NCBI RefSeq assembly: GCF_038502225.1
Contig: NC_091391.1
Span: 3,223,228-3,287,227 of the forward strand
Source: Cherax quadricarinatus
Taxonomy: Eukaryota > Arthropoda > Malacostraca > Decapoda > Parastacidae
Length of the DNA stretch: 64,000 nucleotides
Direction: 5' to 3'
The notes under the pieces were generated by a model. The model was given only the letters and a program-made list of their open reading frames with translations. It ran no database searches and was not told the origin of the DNA. This document shows, piece after piece, positions 23,304 to 33,600 of the stretch; position 1 is the first letter of the stretch; every line of letters begins with the position of its first letter. Both the position numbers and the translations under genes were made by a program.

Positions 23304-23770
23304 AGAGATTTTCCCCAAAAAGATGGGGTCAGCATCTCCTTATTGGGTAGTAAGTACTCCCCTAATAACTTCATTAGGTACCGGTCCTGTAATCTGTAAC
23401 TTGGCCTAGCAGGTACAGTCCTCTGGAGGACGAGTACAAGTATAACATAACTTTGGTTATATGAAGGTATATTTCTCTGTAAGGAAGAGAAGTCAGGGGC
23501 CGCCTCAACCCCGCCGGTCAAATGAGGTAAATTTGCCCACGAAACTGAAGAGGAGCAGGAAAAGAGAAGGAAGAGGGGAGGAAGAAAGGTAGGAAACGCG
23601 TTGAGATGGAAGGAGAGACGCTGACCCACATTCTCTGCGTTGGTTATCAATAAGTCTCGTCGTTAACTTGTTAATTGATGTCAGATTGTGACAGGTGACT
23701 GATGAGCAACCATTGTGCCATAGGCAGCGCTACTCACCCAAGTGTGAGCAACGTAAACACCTGTGTATAT
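23304..23770. other. Single-copy spacer
   Basis: No gene is recognised. A 130-codon frame on the minus strand (23258-23650) starts in unique DNA and ends in the satellite. It has a hydrophobic stretch (FLPPLFLLFSCSSSVSW) but no known domain and is not supported as a gene. Confidence 0.35.
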
Positions 23771-23774
23771 AAAG

Positions 23775-23925
23775 GCACCTTTGTGTCTTATACTTCCGCA
23801 AGACACTATCTTGGTACCTTTATTGTGTCTCTAACTTCAGCAGGGCGCTATCTTGGTACCTTTACTGTATACCGTGCTTCCTCATACTTCTGCAAGGCAC
23901 TATCTTGGCGCCTTCACCGTTTTTC
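23775..23925. repeat. Three decayed tandem copies, about 50-60 bp
   Basis: The motif CACTATCTTGG or CGCTATCTTGG followed by (T/C)ACCTTTA recurs three times with substantial divergence. This is an old, short array. Confidence 0.6.
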
Positions 23926-24199
23926 CTTACTTTCGATATACCGTTGACGGGTCTTAAGAGTCTGCCTTCTCCTGCATCCTGGTCCTGGACCCGGCTTGTC
24001 TGGTGCTTGCCTGTTAAACCAAGCTGTTGTTGTTGCTGGTGACCCGCTGGCCCACATATCCATCACACCCTGGTTAATCCGGCACTTGGCGGAGGCACTT
24101 GTCGACTTTTCTCTAAAAGATTTCTGTACCTGTCCGAGAAATCTTACCAACCTTACTGCGTCTTATACAATGCACGGTTCTGTCTCATTCACTTTCTCT
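23926..24199. other. Single-copy spacer, no recognised gene
   Basis: Overlapping 70-80 codon frames occur on both strands, none with a domain that can be named. Confidence 0.3.
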
Positions 24200-24253
24200 C
24201 ATCCGAGATTAATATGACGTGTGGAATGCTTGGGCATCTCTGTTTGCCGTAAC

Positions 24254-24281
24254 GTTTCGCCTGCCTAGCAGGCTTTTTCGG
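24254..24281 (-). ncRNA. Diverged hammerhead-like core with changed stem
   Basis: On the minus strand the stem is GCCTGC/GCAGGC with a TAG loop followed by GAAACG. The first box has decayed to CCGAAAA. Downstream on the same strand is ACACGTC (near 24210), which can pair ACGU with the ACGU after GAA and ends in GUC. Confidence 0.35.
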
Positions 24282-24447
24282 TGAATGGGTAGAGAGGTAA
24301 CTTTAAGCGGTTAAATCCTTCAGGCATTACCTCTGATGAGTTCCGAGTTCCTACTCCCAGAGCCAGTGTGATGTAAATGGCTTAGGAAACAGACATATTG
24401 AAGAATGTTACATATGCGCAACATTTCGGAATCTTTATTATGCAAAC

Positions 24448-24472
24448 GTTTCGCCAGCTAGTGGCTTTTTCA
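24448..24472 (-). ncRNA. Diverged hammerhead-like core
   Basis: Minus strand CTGAAAA, stem GCCAC/(C)TGGC with TAG-containing loop, GAAACG. The invariant G of the first box is lost, so cleavage is not expected. Confidence 0.3.
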
Positions 24473-24734
24473 GTCCAATACAGAGAAGAACGGTGGAAGA
24501 TGATGTAATCAGTCCCTCAGCCTAGAGTCTGTGTTCAGTCCATTAATCTTAAGAAATGTAAAGCATATGCTCGCAGTGGCCTACTATACACTGCAGTCAG
24601 GTGAGTTGAAGCAGCAGGAAGCGGAGTTACCAGTGGTAAAATCCACTGGTGTAAGTAGGTCATGTTTATAGGTTAGGCAAGCGTTCAAGAATTCCCTGCA
24701 TTAAAATCCCAAAGATGTCGCTGTGTCTGACAGA

Positions 24735-24925
24735 TGTGATGCAAATAGCTTAGAAAACCGACACGTTGATGATTGAGACACTTCTGCAACATCTGGGAAA
24801 TTTTCTTGTGGAAATGTGTCACCAACCAGTGACTTCCTTAGTCCAATACAGAGAAAAACAGAAGCAGTTGAGTAGTTGAGGTAATCAGTCCATCAGCCTA
24901 GAGTCGACGTGTTCAGTCCGAAACG
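24735..24925 (-). mobile_element. Strongly decayed hammerhead-like element fragment
   Basis: It keeps the terminus (AAAACCGACACGTTGATGA), a degenerate core near 24815-24845 and the body signature GTAATCAGTCCATCAGCC. The core boxes are no longer intact. Confidence 0.5.
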
Positions 24926-24939
24926 ACATGAGTACGTAA

Positions 24940-25000
24940 GAGCCTGCCTAGTTGGGCCATTAGGCCTCCTCCAGTGTTCCTTCATTCTTATGTTCTTATA
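24940..25000. repeat. Dispersed repeat end with GGGCCATTAGGCC
   Basis: A stretch containing AGCCTGCCTAGTTGGGCC, AGGCC and GTGTTCCTTCATTC. Related copies occur at 45725-45790 and 50810-50860, the latter forming the edge of the 19-bp array. Confidence 0.5.
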
Positions 25001-25060
25001 AGTGCAATTCTTAACAATTCGCAAACAGGCGAAATTATTTAAAAACATTTTCTCTCAGTC

Positions 25061-25185
25061 CAAAGCGGGACTCGAACCTGCACACACTACATCAAAGTAC
25101 ATAGTACTCACGCCACTCGGCCAGTGGCATAAGTACTACGTACTTTGATGCAGTGTGTAGGTTCGAATCCTGCAGTGGGTTGAGA
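25061..25185. mobile_element. Small inverted tRNA-like dimer
   Basis: Two head-to-head copies of a tRNA-like segment. Each has a B-box-like GGTTCGAATCCTG (right copy, near 25158) or its complement (left copy, near 25068) and matching arms up to GTACTTTGATG around a centre with GCCACTCGGCCAGTGGC. This is the same head-to-head design as at 26894-27336. No clean target-site duplication was seen. Confidence 0.55.
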
Positions 25186-25299
25186 GATAAGTGTCATTCT
25201 GTGTTGGTTAACTGTGTACACCGCGTTGACCCTCGGAACTCTCTCCAGGTAAACTCCAGGTAAACACCTCATGCCTTTCCATATAATCAACAGGATGGC

Positions 25300-25440
25300 A
25301 ATCTAGGCACCCTTTAAAGCCTTTTATAATCACTAATGTGCAATTATCTGCCACTGTTCTCGTTTCCTCGTACAGAGGAGTTACGTCTTCCCTGGCACAA
25401 GGCCGGGCTCTGGTAGTGCAAAACTCTGGGAACTACCTGG
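25300..25440. other. Single-copy spacer
   Basis: A possible element tail with GGCACAAGGCCGGGCTC near 25395. Nothing else is recognised. Confidence 0.3.
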
Positions 25441-25560
25441 AGTCTATGGAAACATAAACACATATGCAGTTTAATGTGATCCTTTGTCGACAACGTTTCG
25501 CCCACACAGTGGGCTTTTTCAAGTCACAAACAGATCTACCTGGGGTGGAAGGTACGGGAG
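25440..25560 (-). mobile_element. Hammerhead-like element fragment
   Basis: It matches the complement of the copy at about 130-215, including the flank CAGATCT and the stem GCCCAC/GTGGGC. The core is at 25495-25523. Confidence 0.55.
25495..25523 (-). ncRNA. Degenerate hammerhead-like core
   Basis: Minus strand CTTGAAAAA, stem GCCCAC/GTGGGC with TGT loop, GAAACG. The first box is decayed as in its sister at 148-176. Confidence 0.35.
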
Positions 25561-25574
25561 TATTTATAGTCGGG

Positions 25575-26865
25575 TTCAGAATGTTGAGGTCAGGTGGAGA
25601 ATGCTGCATCTGATGATCTACCGAGTGGGGTATTCCGGAGGTCAACGCCCCCGCAGCCCAGTTCTTAACCATGCCTTCTTGTGGATCAGGGCCTGATCAA
25701 CCAGTCTGTTACTCCTGGTTGCGCGTAGTCCAACATACTGACTTTAGGTATCTGTCTAGCTCCCCCTCGAAGGCAGTAAGGTGTATTCTTAAGGCTTGTG
25801 GAATTTATCGTAAATTGTATGTTCCTTCTCCAAAGACCACACACCTGGGAGGGTGTTGCAGAGTCGTGGTACTTAAACACTTAATACGCTCTCTCTCAAT
25901 GTACTTATCGCTCCTATACTTTTTTTAAGGTATCCTGCACCGTCTTTAAAACTTATTTTCATAAGTAGTTATTTTAGTGTGTATATTTGGGAACAATCTC
26001 TCCAGTATCTTCCAGTAGATTATTGTGTATCCTTCTCGCCTACGTTCTAAGGAGTACAGTTCAAGGAACCTTAAAGTGCTTCTAATAATTTAGCTGACTG
26101 AGTTTATACGAGCCATGAAGGTTCTCTCTACATTTTCCAGGTCAAGGAGGCTGTTAGTATACAGCAATACTCAAGTCTAGTGAACGAATAACCTGAGGAG
26201 TGTCATCACTGGCTTGGCATCTCTTGTTCTGAAGGTTCTAGTTATCCAACCTAACATCTTCCTTGAAATTTCAATAACATTGTTGTGCTCCTTAAACGTG
26301 AGCTCTGACATTAACACTCCCAGGTCTCTCACATTTGACTTACGTTCTACTGAGTCGCATAAGTTTGCCTATTTTATTCCTATCATATTTTTTCTTCAGT
26401 GACGTAATAGCTTAAATTTCTCACTAAACATCATAATGTTGTCTGTGGCCCACTGGAACACTTGGTTTATATCAGTTTGGTTTATATCAGTTTGGAGGCT
26501 CGTAGTGTCTTCCACGGATGTCACTCTATAAATTCTAGCATCGTCCGCAAAGGATGATACAAAGGAATCATATTCCTGTCTGTTCTGACAGTGATACAGA
26601 AGTAGAGACAGTATAATACCCTGGGGGACAGAACCCTTCACGGTAGCAGCCCCTGATTTCACTGTCTAATATTACTCTTTCGGTTCTATTTGTTTGGAAG
26701 TTTAATGTCCATCCGCCCACCTTCCCAGTCATTCTTTTTACATGTATTTAGTGTACAGGTCCCTCGTGGACACTCTTATTGAAGACTTTTGCTAAGTCAG
26801 TGGACACTTTACATGTGATTTGTCTTCCAGTGCCTCCAAGATCATGTCGTAATGGTCCAGTAACT
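25575..26865 (-). pseudogene. Decayed Jockey/CR1-like LINE, reverse transcriptase to tail
   Basis: Read on the minus strand in shifting frames: a motif A remnant (DLAKVFNKS, near 26785); KRMTGKVGGW and NFQTNRTERVILD (near 26680-26740); motif B as VPQGIILSLLL and motif C as FADDARIYR in the frame 26396-26662; then FLELYSLERRRE with TIIYWKILERLFPN (about 25990-26070); and a C-terminal GELDRYLKSV (near 25770). The catalytic FADD survives, but at least two frameshifts and several stops break the protein. It is the same family as the tails at 36600, 48115 and 52290. Confidence 0.8.
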
Positions 26866-26880
26866 ACAAAAGACTGAAAC

Positions 26881-26893
26881 AATGTGCTCTGAA
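26881..26893. repeat. Target-site duplication, left copy (13 bp)
   Basis: AATGTGCTCTGAA recurs exactly at 27337-27349. Flanking bases differ on both sides. Confidence 0.85.
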
Positions 26894-27336
26894 AAAACCA
26901 TACCCCCGGCCGGGATTGAACCCGCGGTCATAGAGTCTCAAAACTCCAGCCCGTCGTGTTAGCCACTAGACCAGCTAGCCATAATAAGATTCATCCAACT
27001 AGGTATATTTCTACACCATAGGAAGGTTAACATAGGCCACCACTGTGACCACAAATGCAAGTTTTTACAGACGGCAGTGAGGGGACTTGAGCTAGAGTTC
27101 GTCACGGCCACGCTAGCTGGAGATTCGTCTGTAAAAACTTGCATTTGTGGTCACAGTGGTGGCCTATGTTAACCTTCCTATGGTGTAGAAATATACCTAA
27201 TTGGATGAATCTTATTGTGGCTAGCTGGTCTAGTGGCTAACGCGACGGGCTGGAGTTTTGAGACTCTATGACCGCGGGTTCAATCCCGGCCGGGGGTATG
27301 GTTTGTTTGCAATCGTGTCATTACGATTTCTTAAGT
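26894..27336. mobile_element. Inverted tRNA-like SINE dimer with 13-bp target duplication
   Basis: Left arm about 26895-27073 and right arm about 27126-27304 are near-perfect reverse complements of roughly 179 bp around a 52-bp centre. Each arm has a tRNA-like head (A-box-like TGGTCTAGTGG at 27224-27234; B-box-like GGTTCAATCCC at 27278-27288) facing outward, and a shared body ending in GTAAAAACTTGCATTTG. The right end has an extra tail of about 30 bases. A single-copy relative lies at 52540-52790. RNA polymerase III transcription from the boxes is inference. Confidence 0.75.
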
Positions 27337-27349
27337 AATGTGCTCTGAA
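27337..27349. repeat. Target-site duplication, right copy (13 bp)
   Basis: Exact copy of 26881-26893. Confidence 0.85.
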
Positions 27350-27477
27350 CACATTTTGACCTAGGTTGTGCAACTGCTGCGATTCCAAGTGACTGGTGAT
27401 CATCTTCTTTCAACAAACCGACAGGGTGACCCAAAAAGAAAAACAAAAATTTCTCTTGTTAATCTTAGGAATATATA

Positions 27478-27735
27478 CTAGTGGTTAACGCTCTGGCTTC
27501 ACACGGTGAGGGTCCGGGTTCGATTCCCAGCCAGAGTAGAAACATTGGACGTGTTTCTTTCCACCTGTTGTCTATGTTCCCCATCAGTAAAATGGGTACC
27601 TGGGTGTTAGTCGACTGGTGTGGGTCGCATCCTGGGACACTGACCTAAGGAGGCCTGGTCACAGACCGGGCCGCGGGGGCGTTGACCCCCGGAACTCACT
27701 CCAGATAAACTCCAGATAAACTCCAGATAACGTCT
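27478..27735 (+). mobile_element. tRNA-headed SINE with LINE-like tail
   Basis: The head has A-box-like GTGGTTAACG and B-box-like GGTTCGATTCCC (near 27517), with an anticodon-loop-like TTCACAC suggesting a valine tRNA ancestor (inference). A central domain follows with GGGTACCTGGGTGTTAG and GTGTGGGTCGCATCCTGGG. The 3' part reads GGCCTGGTCACAGACCGGGC and GCGGGGGCGTTGACCCCCGG, the same tail as the LINE fragment at 36600-36770. It ends in short ACTCCAGATAA repeats. A nearly identical copy lies at 45885-46145. Confidence 0.85.
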
Positions 27736-27764
27736 TGCTCCCAGCATTTTAGTCGCCTCTTACT

Positions 27765-27940
27765 ACACGCATGACTTATGGAGGAAGAATTCTGTTCCAC
27801 TTCCCTATGGAGATTGGCAATCTTACTTCTTAAAATAATTTAAATATCATTATTATGTGGGATGTTATTGCTATCGGCCTACAATTTTTTCTTGCCATTG
27901 CCTTTATGCTACCTTTGTAGAGTGAGCCAATATCAGTAGT
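27765..27940 (-). pseudogene. LINE reverse-transcriptase fragment (fingers region)
   Basis: The minus strand reads GSLYKGSIKAMARKNCRPIA, resembling the K-G-S-x-x-x-A-x-N-Y-R-P-I block of LINE reverse transcriptases, then TSHIIMIFKL. A stop follows and the next segment reads VRLPISIGKWNRILPP. It is short and broken; clade is uncertain. Confidence 0.5.
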
Positions 27941-28099
27941 TTTTACTGGTTGTGAGATGACTCTAGTGTCTAGGCTTCACCATAGAATATCAAGGCAAAG
28001 TAAAAGGACACAAGTGCAACTAATGTGACCTTTTTACTACTACCACTAGTGAACATCGTAATGGTACCTCACTAGTATTCACCTCACTCTGAGCCTTTA

Positions 28100-28210
28100 T
28101 ATACCCTCTGTGTCCATGTATTGTTTGTAATGGCTTGATAAAGCTCCTGGAGAGCGAAACGTTGCCACAATAAATGTCACATTAGTTGCACTTGTGTCCT
28201 TTTACTTTAC
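28100..28210 (+). mobile_element. Hammerhead-like element right end, divergent subfamily
   Basis: The core at 28134-28160 is followed by ACAATAAATGTCAC and TTGCACTTGTGTCC, the same order as other copies. The stem is GCTC/GAGC with CTGGA between, unlike other copies. Confidence 0.5.
28134..28160 (+). ncRNA. Divergent hammerhead-like core
   Basis: CTTGATAA, stem GCTC/GAGC, GAAACG. The whole stem sequence has changed while pairing is kept. The first box is imperfect. Confidence 0.35.
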
Positions 28211-28636
28211 ATATTGTCGGTAATTCTACCAACTTTATTACAATATCAAGGCACGTGACAAGGGTTTCTTGCAATTCTTTCTGAATTTGGAGTTTCATGA
28301 GTCTGGGCCTCGGGTGGAGTGTACGGACAAGCCATCAGCGGCTTCTTCGAAGTGGAGTCAAATTAATATCAGAGATTATAGAAATGTCGGAAGCATTTTG
28401 TGTCCAGTTCATGAAAAACTTATTTGGGTTGTCAATCTTCTGGCAGATTAATGGCTCAATCAACACTGAGTCCTACCGGGACTTCAGAAGTGTTCCACTC
28501 GGTTCACTTTGTTGTCGTCAATCTTCCATCTACTTTAATCAAAGGTCAGATATTTATTGTTTTTTGTTTTTGACCTCAATTTTGCATGTGAAAAGAAGTA
28601 TTTTCAATTTCTCTCAGTTTCGCTTATGACTTTTGG
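28211..28636. other. Single-copy spacer, no recognised gene
   Basis: Overlapping plus-strand frames of 60-110 codons (28269-28629) show no domain. Codon pattern and context give no support for a gene. Confidence 0.3.
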
Positions 28637-28672
28637 TTCACACTGGCTCTCCCGGACTCTCTCTGTCCTGGA

Positions 28673-28703
<31 letters not shown>

Positions 28704-28850
28704 CCAGACTCTCTCTTTCCTGAATTCTCTCTCCTAGACTCTCTCTCCTGGACTCCCTCTCCCTTCTGGACTCTCTCCTGGACTCACTCTCTCATGGACA
28801 CTCTCTCCTGGACTCTCCCTTCTGGACTCTCTCCTGGACTCTGATGTATT
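28637..28850. repeat. CT-rich microsatellite and decayed CTGGACTCTCTC repeats
   Basis: A pure (CT)n run at about 28676-28696 lies within irregular copies of TCTCTCCTGGACTC. Confidence 0.8.
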
Positions 28851-28939
28851 CAAATTGAGCTAAACGTTTAATGATTCTCTAGCCAGTGTTATTTATCGTT
28901 CTTCAGAGACTCTGCTGCCTTAGAGCCCTGTTATTCATC

Positions 28940-30089
28940 GTCTTTTCCTCCAGAGAACACGTCTCTTCCTTTCCAACCCGCATCATCTCCTCCAGAGAAC
29001 ACGTCTCTTCCTTTCCAACCTGCATCATCTCCTCCAGAGAACACGTCTCTTCCTTTCCAACCCGCATCATTTCCTCCAGAGAACACGTCTCTTCTTTTCC
29101 AACCTGCATCATCTCCTCCAGAGAACACGTCTCTCCCTTTCCAACCTGCATCATCTCCTCCAGAGAACCCGTCTCTCCCTTTCCAACCTGCATCATCTCC
29201 TCCAGAGAACACGTCTCTCCCTTTCCAACCTGCATCATCTCCTCCAGAGAACCCGTCTCTCCCTTTCCAACCTGCATCATCTCCTCCAGAGAACCCGTCT
29301 CTCCCTTTCCAACCTGCATCATCTCCTCCAGAGAACCCGTCTCTCCCTTTCGAACCTGCATCATCTCCTCCAGAGAACACGCCTCTTCCTTTCCAACCTG
29401 CATCATCTCCTCCAGAGAACCCGTCTCTCCCTTTCCAACCTGCATCATCTCCTCCAGAGAACCCGTCTCTCCCTTTCGAACCTGCATCATCTCCTCCAGA
29501 GAACACGCCTCTTCCTTTCCAACCCGCATCATCTCCTCCAGAGAACACGCCTCTTCCTTTCCAACCTGCATCATCTCCTCCAGAGAACACGCCTCTTCCT
29601 TTCCAACCTGCATCATCTCCTCCAGAGAACACGCCTCTTCCTTTCCAACCTGCATCATCTCCTCCAGAGAACACGTCTCTCCCTTTCCAACCTGCATCAT
29701 CTCCTCCAGAGAACACGTCTCTCCCTTTCCAACCTGCATCATCTCCTCCAGAGAACACGTCTCTCCCTTTCCAACCTGCATCATCTCCTCCAGAGAACAC
29801 GTCTCTTCCTTTCCAACCTGCATCATCTCCTCCAGAGAACCCGTCTCTCCCTTTCCAACCTGCATCATCTCCTCCAGAGAACACGTCTCTCCCTTTCCAA
29901 CCTGCATCATCTCCTCCAGAGAACACGTCTCTTCCTTTCCAACCTGCATCATCTCCTCCAGAGAACACGTCTCTCCCTTTCCAACCTGCATCATCTCCTC
30001 CAGAGAACACGTCTCTTCCTTTCCAACCTGCATCATCTCCTCCAGAGAACACGTCTCTCCCTTTCCAACCTGCATCATCTCCTCCATAA
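28940..30089. repeat. Minisatellite, 42-bp unit
   Basis: About 27 units with CTCCAGAGAACACGTCTCTC and CCTTTCCAACCTGCATCATC. The length is 14 codons, so frames stay open on both strands (ISSREHVSPFPTCI on the plus strand). Variants ACACGTC, ACCCGTC and ACACGCC form local blocks. A by-product frame is likelier than a protein: all frames are equally open and no domain is seen outside the array. Confidence 0.93.
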
Positions 30090-30680
30090 CAGTGTGTGTG
30101 GTTCATACTTCTAGTACTATTTAGTTCATCCTCTAGACCACTGGTAATTAACCATTTTGCAATTAAAGACGCCCAATGGACTGGTCATTATGTCACCATA
30201 CCACCTTCACCAGACTGTAGAAATCATTACCATCAGTTCTATTAGGTACCAGTATGACTTCACCAGTCCTATTATGCACCAGAATGACTTCAAAAGATGT
30301 CAATGGCTTCGTTTTACTTCACATGTAGACATCTAGCAACAAAACCGCTGAAACTCTATTCTAAACTAACTATTTTAATTTGCACAGAGATGGAGTCCCA
30401 TACCATGATATTACCATTCCCATAATCACCACCCCCATCACTGTCACAACTACTACCACCCCAACTACCACCACCTAGTCATGGACCTGGCAGCCGGGGA
30501 GGTGACCCCCGGGCCACACCCAATGTAGGTAGGTAGGTAGGTAGACCTCCATCACTGTAGAAGTGAGACATGTAATCTGTCTAATTAACTCAACAGGATG
30601 GACTAGCAGTGTGCTGTTGTCCAATTACGATAGTTACACAGTGGGAGCCAAAGCTATGTTAGGGTAAGGAGATATTGGGG
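30090..30680. other. Single-copy spacer with small repeats
   Basis: It contains a pair of near copies (ACCAGTATGACTTCA and ACCAGAATGACTTCA, 30249-30291), a short ACCACC-rich stretch near 30440-30475 and a (GTAG)n run at 30525-30543. No gene is recognised. Confidence 0.45.
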
Positions 30681-33600
30681 AAGGAAGGTGGTGGTGGGTC
30701 ACCAGACACTGAAGGAAGGTGGTGGTGGGTCACCAGACACTGAAGGAAGGTGGTGGTGGGTCACCAGACACTGAAGGAAGGTGGTGGTGGGTCACCAGAC
30801 ACTGAAGGAAGGTGGTGGTGGGTCACCAGACACTGAAGGAAGGTGGTGGTGGGTCACCAGACACTGAAGGAAGGTGGTGGTGGGTCACCAGACACTGAAG
30901 GAAGGTGGTGGTGGGTCACCAGACACTGAAGGAAGGTGGTGGTGGGTCACCAGACACTGAAGGAAGGTGGTGGTGGGATACCAGACACTGAAGGAAGGTG
31001 GTGGTGGGTCACCAGACACTGAAGGAAGGTGGTGGTGGGTCACCAGACACTGAAGGAAGGTGGTGGTGGGTCACCAGACACTGAAGGAAGGTGGTGGTGG
31101 GTCACCAGACACTGAAGGAAGGTGGTGGTGGGTCACCAGACACTGAAGGAAGGTGGTGGTGGGTCACCAGACACTGAAGGAAGGTGGTGGTGGGATACCA
31201 GACACTGAAGGAAGGTGGTGGTGGGTTACCAGACACTGAAGGAAGGTGGTGGTGGGATACCAGACACTGAAGGAAGGTGGTGGTGGGTTACCAGACACTG
31301 AAAGAAGGTGGTGGTGGGTCACCAGACACTGAAGGAAGGCGGTGGTGGGTCACCAGACACTGAAGGAAGGTGGTGGTGGGATACCAGACACTGAAGGAAG
31401 GTGGTGATGGGTTACCAGACACTGAAGGAAGGTGGTGGTGGGTTACCAGACACTGAAGGAAGGTGGTGGTGGGTTACCAGACACTGAAGGAAGGTGGTGG
31501 TGGGTCACCAGACACTGAAGGAAGGTGGTGGTGGGTTACCAGACACTGAAGGAAGGTGGTGGTGGGTTACCAGACACTGAAGGAAGGTGGTGGTGGGTTA
31601 CCAGACGCTGAAGGAAGGTAAGGTGGTGGTGGGTCACCAGATACTGAAGGAAAGTGGTGGTGGGTTACCAGACACTGAAGGAAGGTGGTGGTGGGTTACC
31701 AGACACTGAAGGAAGGTGGTGGTGGGTTACCAGACGCTGAAGGAAGGTAAGGTGGTGGTGGGTCACCAGATACTGAAGGAAAGTGGTGGTGGGTTACCAG
31801 ACACTGAAGGAAGGTGGTGGTGGGTTACCAGACGCTGAAGGAAGGTAAGGTGGTGGTGGGTCACCAGATACTGAAGGAAAGTGGTGGTGGGTTACCAGAC
31901 ACTGAAGGAAGGTGGTGGTGGGTTACCAGACACTGAAGGAAGGTGGTGGTGGGTTACCAGACGCTGAAGGAAGGTAAGGTGGTGGTGGGTCACCAGATAC
32001 TGAAGGAAAGTGGTGGTGGGTTACCAGACACTGAAGGAAGGTGGTGGTGGGTTACCAGACGCTGAAGGAAGGTAAGGTGGTGGTGGGTCACCAGATACTG
32101 AAGGAAAGTGGTGGTGGGTTACCAGACACTGAAGGAAGGTGGTGGTGGGTTACCAGACACTGAAGGAAGGTGGTGGTGGGTTACCAGACGCTGAAGGAAG
32201 GTAAGGTGGTGGTGGGTCACCAGATACTGAAGGAAAGTGGTGGTGGGTTACCAGACACTGAAGGAAGGTGGTGGTGGGTTACCAGACACTGAAGGAAGGT
32301 GGTGGTGGGTTACCAGACGCTGAAGGAAGGTAAGGTGGTGGTGGGTCACCAGATACTGAAGGAAGGTGGTGGTGGGTTACCAGACACTGAAGGAAGGTGG
32401 TGGTGGGTTACCAGACACTGAAGGAAGGTGGTGGTGGGTTACCAGACACTGAAGGAAGGTGGTGGTGGGATACCAGACACTGAAGGAAGGTGGTGGTGGG
32501 TTACCAGACACTGAAGGAAGGTGGTGGTGGGATACCAGACACTGAAGGAAGGTGGTGGTGGGTTACCAGACACTGAAAGAAGGTGGTGGTGGGTCACCAG
32601 ACACTGAAGGAAGGCGGTGGTGGGTCACCAGACACTGAAGGAAGGTGGTGGTGGGATACCAGACACTGAAGGAAGGTGGTGATGGGTTACCAGACACTGA
32701 AGGAAGGTGGTGGTGGGTTACCAGACACTGAAGGAAGGTGGTGGTGGGTTACCAGACACTGAAGGATGGTGGTGGTGGGTTACCAGACACTGAAGGAAGG
32801 TGGTGGTGGGTTACCAGACACTGAAGGAAGGTGGTGGTGGGTCACCAGACACTGAAGGAAGGTGGTGGTGGGTTACCAGACACTGAAGGAAGGTGGTGGT
32901 GGGTCACCAGACACTGAAGGAAGGTGGTGGTGGGTTACCAGACACTGAAGGAAGGTGGTGGTGGGTTACCAGACACTGAAGGAAGGTGGTGGTGGGATAC
33001 CAGACACTGAAGGAAGGTGGTGGTGGGTCACCAGACACTGAAGGAAGGTGGTGGTGGGTCACCAGACACTGAAGGAAGGTGGTGGTGGGTCACCAGACAC
33101 TGAAGGAAGGTGGTGGTGGGTTACCAGACACTGAAGGAAGGTGGTGGTGGGTTACCAGACACTGAAGGAAGGTGGTGGTGGGTTACCAGACGCTGAAGGA
33201 AGGTAAGGTGGTGGTGGGTCACCAGATACTGAAGGAAAGTGGTGGTGGGTTACCAGACACTGAAGGAAGGTGGTGGTGGGTTACCAGACACTGAAGGAAG
33301 GTGGTGGTGGGTTACCAGACGCTGAAGGAAGGTAAGGTGGTGGTGGGTCACCAGATACTGAAGGAAAGTGGTGGTGGGTTACCAGACACTGAAGGAAGGT
33401 GGTGGTGGGTTACCAGACGCTGAAGGAAGGTAAGGTGGTGGTGGGTCACCAGATACTGAAGGAAAGTGGTGGTGGGTTACCAGACACTGAAGGAAGGTGG
33501 TGGTGGGTTACCAGACACTGAAGGAAGGTGGTGGTGGGTTACCAGACGCTGAAGGAAGGTAAGGTGGTGGTGGGTCACCAGATACTGAAGGAAAGTGGTG

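Larger units (their letters stand above)
24200..24560 (-). mobile_element. Two decayed hammerhead-like element fragments
   Basis: Minus-strand copies with cores at 24254-24281 and 24448-24472, and the body signature GTAATCAGTCCCTCAGCC at about 24507-24524. The left end of one copy has the AAACAGACATATTGAAGAA type terminus also seen, diverged, near 12046 and 24750. Confidence 0.55.

Noticed and set aside
27478..27540. Functional tRNA gene
   Set aside because: The A- and B-box-like motifs sit in a repeated element with a central domain and LINE tail, and the acceptor stem does not close. It is a SINE head.
28269..28629. Overlapping plus-strand frames of 60-110 codons
   Set aside because: No recognisable domain, AT-rich codons and no supporting signals; at the level expected by chance.
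28886..30124. 412-codon frame with 14-residue repeats as a repeat-protein gene
   Set aside because: Two minus-strand frames over the same 42-bp array are just as open, and the unit variants do not favour silent changes in any one frame.
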